This document shows positions 56,570 to 64,000 of a stretch of 64,000 bases of DNA, piece by piece; the first letter of the stretch is position 1; each line of letters begins with the position of its first letter. The translations under genes were made by a program, and so were the position numbers. The stretch comes from Mycobacterium sp. GTDB lineage: Bacteria; Actinomycetota; Actinomycetes; Mycobacteriales; Mycobacteriaceae. The notes below the pieces were generated by a model that searched no databases, was not told the origin of the DNA, and worked only from the letters and a program-made list of their open reading frames with translations. Location of the stretch: contig JACPVR010000026.1 in NCBI GenBank assembly GCA_016197405.1, forward strand, positions 1 through 64,000, given 5' to 3'.

Positions 56570-57169
56570 ATGACTGACGTGCTGCCGATCCTGCCACGCG
56601 AGCTGACCGCGTTATCCGATTCGGTTCGTGCCGTCCCGCCGCCCCCGATCCCGACGCTGGAGGAGCCGTACAGCGTCCGCGTCGTCGACCCCGACAGCGA
56701 CGCCGAGACCATCTCGGAGTGGATGAACCGACCCCATCTGGCGCAGGCGTGGGAGTACGCCTGGCCGCCGAACCGTTGGCGCAGTTATCTTTTGGCGCAA
56801 CTGAGCGGGACGTATTCGCGACCTTTGATCGGGAGTCTGCACGGCGAGGCGCACGGCTATGTCGAGGTCTACCGCGCGGCAAAAGACTCCATCGCTCCCA
56901 GATATGACGCCGATCCCCACGATCTGGGCGTGCACGCCGCCATCGCCGAGGTCGAGCTGCTCAACCGCGGTATCGGACCGATGCTGTTGCCGCAGCTGAC
57001 CGCGAGCCTGTTCACGATCGAACCCCGTTGCCGCCGAATAATGTTCGACCCGGACGTCCGAAACGTGGTCGCGCGAAGGCTCTGTGAGCTGGGCGGCTGT
57101 GAGTTCCTCGGCGAACACGATATGGCCAACCGCAGGATGGCGCTGTACGCGCTGCACCGTCCCGCCTGA
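56570..57169 (+). CDS. GNAT N-acyltransferase, IucB/MbtK-like (siderophore lysine acyltransferase family)
   Basis: [113 protein letters not shown]. Confidence 0.85.
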   Translation: MTDVLPILPRELTALSDSVRAVPPPPIPTLEEPYSVRVVDPDSDAETISEWMNRPHLAQAWEYAWPPNRWRSYLLAQLSGTYSRPLIGSLHGEAHGYVEVYRAAKDSIAPRYDADPHDLGVHAAIAEVELLNRGIGPMLLPQLTASLFTIEPRCRRIMFDPDVRNVVARRLCELGGCEFLGEHDMANRRMALYALHRPA

Positions 57170-57174
57170 GTGCC

Positions 57175-58188
57175 TCAGCGATGGGGTAGCGGGAGCATCA
57201 GCGGCACCCTCTCGACGGTGACCAAGCCGTGCTCGGTGGTCAGTTCGTCGACGATGTCGAAGCTGCGTGCGATCGCGGCGACGGTGTCGACGACGACGGT
57301 CGCCACCGGCACATGGCGACCCAGTGTCAGCAGCCGGTCACCGTGTGGTTCTTCGGTCCCGCGAAAACCCCACAGGCCGCGCAGCACGGTGGCGCCGGTG
57401 ACCTGCCGGGATTCCCGAAGCCGGTGGATCAGGGCACGGTGAATGGGCACGCCGTCGTGGAGGTTGTCCTCGGCGGTGTACACCGTGAGCTTGGCGAACC
57501 GGGATTCGTCATCGGACATCGGTTCGGCCGGCCGGGTGAGCAGCACGCCGGCGCGTTTGCACAGCCGGACGCGTTCGGCGGTCATCAGCGGCTCGGCGAA
57601 CATGCCGGCCAGTTCAGCGGCCGCCGCGCCGGCCTGGGCCGGGGTGCCCACCCCGACGACCTGAACCGGGACGTCGACGTTCCGGCTGAAGAACTTGGCT
57701 TTGTGACGCTGCCCGCCGACGGTACCGTCCACGCCGAGAAACACTGTGGCACCGGCGAATCCGAGACGGTACAGAACCGCACAGGCAGCCTGGTGGGCAG
57801 GTAGGCCGGCGGTGCGCCGACTACGGCCCAGATACAGGGTGAACAGGACGTGCTCGTCATCGGAAGCCGCCGGTGCGGCGTCGAACGCCCGGGCCCGCTC
57901 GGTGGTGACCAGCCCGCGGCTGACCATCGATGTCACCTCGGGGATCAACCGCTCGATCACCGGTGTGCCGTCGACGGCGGTTATCACCACCGGGGGGTCC
58001 TCGGACAGTGTCAGCGAGGTATCGGAGCGCACAATATGGCTGGGGCCGAAGCTGCCGATCCCGCGAAACAGCACACTGGTCGCCACACCGCGCTCGGCCA
58101 ACAGGGCCAGCACCGCCTCGGCGAGGAACGCGTCCCCATATCGGCTGCGCTCGGCGAAGTAGACGGTCAGTTTGGACAATTCCGGCAT
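57175..58188 (-). CDS. Three tandem DUF190 (PII-like) domains
   Basis: KLTVYFAERSRYGDAFLAEAVLALLAERGVATSVLFRGIGSFG.. / LFTLYLGRSRRTAGLPAHQAACAVLYRLGFAGATVFLGVDGTVG.. / KLTVYTAEDNLHDGVPIHRALIHRLRESRQVTGATVLRGLWGFRG.. Confidence 0.87.
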   Translation of the reverse strand: MPELSKLTVYFAERSRYGDAFLAEAVLALLAERGVATSVLFRGIGSFGPSHIVRSDTSLTLSEDPPVVITAVDGTPVIERLIPEVTSMVSRGLVTTERARAFDAAPAASDDEHVLFTLYLGRSRRTAGLPAHQAACAVLYRLGFAGATVFLGVDGTVGGQRHKAKFFSRNVDVPVQVVGVGTPAQAGAAAAELAGMFAEPLMTAERVRLCKRAGVLLTRPAEPMSDDESRFAKLTVYTAEDNLHDGVPIHRALIHRLRESRQVTGATVLRGLWGFRGTEEPHGDRLLTLGRHVPVATVVVDTVAAIARSFDIVDELTTEHGLVTVERVPLMLPLPHR

Positions 58189-58553
58189 CACAGCAACCCC
58201 GCGATCTGCTGGCCCAGCCAGGCCGCCGCGATACCGCACACGACACTGACGCCGATATTGGCCACCGCGGGCCAGTACTGGCGTTCCTCGGCCAGCCGGT
58301 GCGTCTCCAGCATCCAGGTGGAGAACGTCGTGTAGGCACCGACGAACGCGGTGCCGGCGAGCAGCGCCGCGTCGTGGGTCAGCGTCAGCCCGCCGACGAA
58401 GCCCAGCAGGACCGCGCCGGTCAGGTTGACGGTGAGGGTGCCGAACGGAAACGGGCGCTTGACGCGCCGGGCCACCGAACGGTCGACCATGAAACGGGCG
58501 ACCGATCCCAGGCCGCCGATCAGCGCGACGGCCGTCCACACCGCGACGGTCAT
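58188..58553 (-). CDS. crcB: CrcB/FEX fluoride channel subunit
   Basis: [61 protein letters not shown]. Confidence 0.94.
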   Translation of the reverse strand: MTVAVWTAVALIGGLGSVARFMVDRSVARRVKRPFPFGTLTVNLTGAVLLGFVGGLTLTHDAALLAGTAFVGAYTTFSTWMLETHRLAEERQYWPAVANIGVSVVCGIAAAWLGQQIAGLL

Positions 58554-58948
58554 CCGCGCACCCGGGCCCGTCGCACCAGCCCGGTTGCCAGGTGTACCGC
58601 CAGCAATCCGCCGACAATGCTGGCCACGGTGTAACCGATCGCCAGCAAGTAGTGGTGGTGCTCGATCATCCGCACCGTCTCGACCTGCATGGTGGAGAAC
58701 GTCGTCAGACCACCGCAGAACCCGGTACCGAGCAGGGGGCGACGGTAGGCCGATACCGGCAGTCGTTCCAGCAGCCGGGTGGTGAAGTAACCCAGCGCGA
58801 ACGCACCGATGATGTTGACGATGAACGTCGGCCACGGCCAATGCGTGGCGTCGGGTGCCAGCACCACAGCCAGGCCGGCACGGGCCAGCGTGCCGACCGC
58901 ACCACCGGCGAACACAGCCGCCAGTTCACGGTTTTCATAACCGAACAC
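58550..58948 (-). CDS. crcB: CrcB/FEX fluoride channel subunit (second copy)
   Basis: [60 protein letters not shown]. Confidence 0.93.
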   Translation of the reverse strand: MFGYENRELAAVFAGGAVGTLARAGLAVVLAPDATHWPWPTFIVNIIGAFALGYFTTRLLERLPVSAYRRPLLGTGFCGGLTTFSTMQVETVRMIEHHHYLLAIGYTVASIVGGLLAVHLATGLVRRARVRG

Positions 58949-59015
58949 GTCGAAAGTATGACGGTCAGCCCCGTCCAGCAGACACCGGCCGTCGAACATG
59001 GGCAGAATCGACGTC

Positions 59016-60646
<1,631 letters not shown>

Positions 60647-60650
<4 letters not shown>

Positions 60651-61888
60651 CCGAATCCGCCAAACCCAGACTTCCCTCCGAGGTTTGGGTACTGGTCACG
60701 GCGAATGCGGTGGTGGCGCTGGGCTACGGCGTGGTGGCGCCGGTGTTGCCGCAGTACGCCAGGCATTTCGGTGTCAGCATCAGCGCCGCGACGTTCGTCA
60801 TCACCGCCTTCGCGGTGATGCGCCTGGTCGGTGCCCCACCCGCAGGCATCCTGGTGCAGCGGGTGGGGGAGCGGCGCGTCTATATCGGCGGCCTGCTGAT
60901 CGTCGCGTTGTCCACCGGGGCCTGCGCGTTCGCGCAGACCTACTGGCAGCTGCTGTTGTTCCGGTCCCTCGGCGGGCTGGGCTCGGCGATGTTCACCGTG
61001 TCCTCGCTGGGACTGATGATCCGCATCTCGCCGCCGGATGCCCGCGGGCGGGTCGCCGGGCTGTTCTCCTCGGGCTTCCTGGTGGGTTCGGTCGGCGGAC
61101 CGGTGCTGGGCAGCGTCACCGTCGGGCTGGGCCTGTCGGCGCCGTTCATGATCTACGGGGTGACGCTGCTGGTCGCGGCGGCGGTGGTGTTCTTCAGCCT
61201 GCGCCGATCGCCCATCGGCGCGGTCGAGCTGAGCACCGAACCGCCGGTGTCGGTGCGCACCGTGCTGCGCAACCGGGCCTATCGGGCCGCGCTGTTCTCC
61301 AACTTCGCGACCGGATGGTCGGCCTTCGGGCTGCGGGTCGCGCTGGTGCCGATCTTCGTCGTCGAGGTGCTGGACCGCGGCGCGGGTATCGCGGGCCTGG
61401 CGCTGGCGACCTTCGCTATCGGCAATGTCTCGGCGGTGATTCCCAGCGGCTACCTCTCCGACCGGATGGGCCGGCGCAAACTACTGATCGTCGGCCTGAC
61501 GGTGTCGGCGCTGACCACCGCGCTGGTGGGTCTGACGACCTCGCTGCCGGTGTTCCTGGCCGCCGCCTACGTGACGGGTGCGGCGACCGGCATCTTCGTC
61601 TCACCGCAACAGGCCGCGGTTGCCGACATCGTCGGCAACAAGGCGCGCGGCGGCACCGCGGTGGCGACCTTCCAGATGATGTCGGATTTCGGCGCCATCC
61701 TCGGCTCCCTGGCCGTGGGCCAGATCGCCCAGCATCTGTCCTTCAACACCGCCTTCCTCATCAGCGGGGTCATCCTGCTGGCAGCGGCAATCGGCTGGGT
61801 ATTCGCCCCGGAAACGCGTGTCGAACCCGTCGCGGAGCCCACACCGATGCACCCATTGGGCCCAGAGGCCGCCGGCGAGCAGCCCTGA
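60647..61888 (+). CDS. MFS transporter
   Basis: 12-TM pattern; [43 protein letters not shown]-type overlap (GTGA) with pgm. Confidence 0.93.
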
Positions 61889-61943
61889 GCAGCGGTTTTG
61901 AGGCGGGTGGGGTAGTGGTGTAACTTCGGTGAGCACGACTTCA

Positions 61944-62016
61944 GGGGCTATGGCGCAGTTGGTAGCGCACCACACTGGCAGTGTGGGGGTCAGGGGTTCG
62001 AATCCCCTTAGCTCCA
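61944..62016 (+). tRNA. tRNA-Ala (anticodon GGC)
   Basis: GGGGCTA..GCGCAGTTGGTAGCGC..CCACACTGGCAGTGTGG..AGGGGTTCGAATCCCCT TAGCTCCA folds as cloverleaf; no encoded CCA. Confidence 0.95.
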
Positions 62017-62216
62017 CTGAAATCAGGCCGACCACGTGCAGGAGAGGCCGGCACTGGCGCGGTTCCTTCGGCTGTCGCGTGGGTCGACACCCGGGCGGTG
62101 GCCAACTTCTATCCGCGTACATGGGCGCGGATGATGTCGTGTACGTGGGTGTGGCTGCCGCCTTCACCCAGGCCTGGGCCGTTATCTGACAGTTGGCATG
62201 CACTGATGAAACACGT

Positions 62217-62242
62217 ACCGCCCCGGCTTCGGCCGGGGCGGT
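62217..62242. terminator. Hairpin ACCGCCCCGGC-TTCG-GCCGGGGCGGT
   Basis: Perfect 11-bp stem with TTCG loop, 20 nt beyond HicB-like stop. Confidence 0.6.
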
Positions 62243-62261
62243 GTCGTCGTGTGCGTCGGTT

Positions 62262-62675
62262 CTAGCTGGCGATCAGTTGCTGTGCTCGTTGGAATGAGAC
62301 GCCGAGAACCTCGCCGACATCGCGCACCGCGATACCGCGCGCGGCGAGGTCGCGGGCCAACTTGCGTGCTTCTGTCTGAGCGGCGGTCGCATACTGCTCT
62401 GCGAGCGCGCGATCGCGAAATACCTTCGCGGCGCGGCCGGTCACATCGACGCCGTCGATCTCAACGGTGATGTTCATGTCCACTTCGGATGGCGCTGTAT
62501 CGGTGACGCTGCAAATGAAATCGCTTGCCTGTGTGGTGATCTCGACGAACCTGCGGGCTTGGGTGGTGTCGCCGAGGTTGATAGAACCGTCTGCGGTCTT
62601 GTACCCATCGAGCTCGGGAACGGTGATCATCCACCATCGGTCGTCTCGGGTGACGTGAACCGGGTAGGTGTGCAT
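62262..62675 (-). CDS. HicB-like protein with C-terminal HTH-like segment
   Basis: MHTYPVHVTRDDRWWMITVPELDGYKTADGSINLGDTTQARRFVEITTQASDF; C-term RDVGEVLGVSFQRAQQLI. Confidence 0.75.
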   Translation of the reverse strand: MHTYPVHVTRDDRWWMITVPELDGYKTADGSINLGDTTQARRFVEITTQASDFICSVTDTAPSEVDMNITVEIDGVDVTGRAAKVFRDRALAEQYATAAQTEARKLARDLAARGIAVRDVGEVLGVSFQRAQQLIAS

Positions 62676-62773
62676 CAGTCCTCCTCGCATTCGGTCTCGC
62701 ATTTTTCGATCGCGGTGTCGACCTGACGGCGGACGCCGGGACTGATCGTGCGGTGGTCAGTGTCCACTGCCAC
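62675..62773 (-). CDS. Possible 32-aa small ORF coupled to HicB-like gene
   Basis: VAVDTDHRTISPGVRRQVDTAIEKCETECEED*, TGATG overlap with HicB-like start; GAGGAGG near its end serves as SD of hicB. Confidence 0.35.
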   Translation of the reverse strand: MAVDTDHRTISPGVRRQVDTAIEKCETECEED

Positions 62774-62864
62774 GCTGTTGCGGTCGTGCGTGCAGGTCCA
62801 CGCTGTGTCGCTGCCTTTGCCGTCGCGCTAGCGTCATAGCGACCGCGCCGAACAGGAAGGGCCA

Positions 62865-62939
62865 TCAGCCGAACACGTACGACATCATGAGCACCGTGGC
62901 CGCCACCCGCACCTGCATCCCATTCATCAGAACATCCAT
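62865..62939 (-). CDS. Possible 24-aa hydrophobic small ORF
   Basis: MDVLMNGMQVRVAATVLMMSYVFG*, TGATG overlap with following ATG (MALPVRRGRYDA..). Confidence 0.3.
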   Translation of the reverse strand: MDVLMNGMQVRVAATVLMMSYVFG

Positions 62940-62954
62940 TCTTATGTCGGCTTG

Positions 62955-63992
62955 TCAGGTGCCCTTGACGTTCATCACCTGGCGCAGCTCGTGCACGATG
63001 TCGACAAGTTCGGCCGCATCAGCCATCACGAAGTCGATGTCCTTGTAGGCGTCCGGAATCTCGTCGATCCACTCATCACCGTGCCGGTACTCGATGCCCT
63101 GCATCCGATCAGCCAGGTCGTCGGCGGTGTACCGCCTCCGGGCCTCGGTGCGCGAGAATCGGCGGCCGGCTCCGTGGGGTGCCGAGCAGAGCCCGGCTAC
63201 ACTGCCCTTGCCGCGCACGATGTACGAGCGGGTACCCATCGACCCGGGGATGATTCCTAGCTTGCCTTCATGGGCGTCGATCGCACCCTTTCGGGTCAGC
63301 CACACATCACGGCCGCCGTGCTGTTCCTTGGTCGTGTAGTTGTGGTGGGTGTTAACCACGGTCTCGATAAAGTCACTCACGTCATCGTGAGGTGCCTCCA
63401 TCCAGTTGGCGAACACCCGCGCGAATCGGTCCATCATTTCGGCGCGGTTCTCCATCGCGAATCGCTGCGCCCAGTTCAGCTCCCGCAGGTACGCGGAGAA
63501 CTCCAGTGTGCCCTGCACGAGGTAGGCCAGGTCTGGGTTGGGTAGGTCGATCCACCAACGTTTGCAAAGTTTTTGGGCGACCTTGATGTGCTTCTGCGCG
63601 ATCTTGTTGCCCACGCCTCGGGAACCGGAATGCAGGAACAGCCACACCCGATCGGCCTCATCGAGACACAACTCAATGAAGTGATTGCCGCCGCCCAACG
63701 AGCCGAGCTGCTCGCGCCACTTCGGCGAATGCGACAGGTCGACGTTGAGGGATTTCTTATCCTCGTCGTCGTCACCAGGCCACGCCAGGTTTTGCAGGGT
63801 GACAATGCGAGCCGCAGTGAACGGGAACCGGTCCAGGTCGTGGTTGTAGTTGCCCGGGGAAAGTGGGATTACGGCCTCGATGCCTTCGCGCAGCTTGGCC
63901 AGATCCCGGCCAGCGATGTCTGCTGCGGTGAACGTGGTCCGCCCGGCGATCATGCCGCAGCCGATGTCGACACCGACTGCCGCAGGGATCAC
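62955..63992 (-). CDS. rtcB: RtcB family RNA ligase (N-terminus beyond window end)
   Basis: VGVDIGCGMIAGRTTF, GSLGGGNHFIELCLDE, LHSGSRGVGNKIAQKH, GKLGIIPGSMGTRSYIVRGKG, SAPHGAGRRFSRTEARR. Confidence 0.95.
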   Translation of the reverse strand: MIPAAVGVDIGCGMIAGRTTFTAADIAGRDLAKLREGIEAVIPLSPGNYNHDLDRFPFTAARIVTLQNLAWPGDDDEDKKSLNVDLSHSPKWREQLGSLGGGNHFIELCLDEADRVWLFLHSGSRGVGNKIAQKHIKVAQKLCKRWWIDLPNPDLAYLVQGTLEFSAYLRELNWAQRFAMENRAEMMDRFARVFANWMEAPHDDVSDFIETVVNTHHNYTTKEQHGGRDVWLTRKGAIDAHEGKLGIIPGSMGTRSYIVRGKGSVAGLCSAPHGAGRRFSRTEARRRYTADDLADRMQGIEYRHGDEWIDEIPDAYKDIDFVMADAAELVDIVHELRQVMNVKGT

Positions 63993-64000
63993 CGCGTCGA

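Noticed and set aside
58949-59015. Fluoride (crcB) riboswitch upstream of the CrcB pair
   Set aside because: Only ~67 bp between crcB and divergent pgm and no recognisable riboswitch core seen by eye; covariance search would be needed

Overview
High-GC actinobacterial chromosomal DNA, very probably a fast-growing Mycobacterium/Mycolicibacterium (complete mce operon, DUF4193 protein, MbtK-type acyltransferase, LigD-like PolDom, SigF-like promoters). About 60 CDS and one tRNA-Ala(GGC) are supported. Main blocks: (1) 0-12 kb, a lipid/alcohol/steroid-type oxidation cluster (acyl-CoA dehydrogenase/TetR, LuxR, PucR, ADH, SCP2, P450, ferredoxin-type reductase, FadD, ALDH). It is followed by (2) a complete yrbEAB-mceABCDEF operon at 12.6-21.9 kb. 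(3) GAF-ANTAR and PAS-GGDEF signalling genes. (4) 24-38 kb, a stress region with five glycosyltransferases, KatE, Dps, ADH, CsbD-like and coiled-coil proteins and a GlsB-like protein, several with SigF-like GTTT-N15/16-GGGTAY boxes. (5) HemK2-type methyltransferase, CDGSH and heme-oxygenase-like genes, and a GH13 enzyme. (6) 47-57 kb, mixed housekeeping/hypothetical genes. (7) A triple-DUF190 protein with two CrcB fluoride channels, Pgm and an MFS transporter. (8) tRNA-Ala followed by a HicB-like / small-ORF / RtcB segment running off the window end. Best candidates for novelty: a SigF-like-promoter-driven operon of tiny ORFs plus three glycosyltransferases (34.2-31.0 kb); the single-chain three-domain DUF190 protein coupled to CrcB; a shared 20-bp motif linking LuxR, fadD and mce promoters; the split/leader start of yrbEA; the MTase-CDGSH-diiron module; and the RtcB-smORF-HicB segment. 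No CRISPR array, rRNA or transposase was seen. All product calls are by eye from translated motifs; no database search was run.
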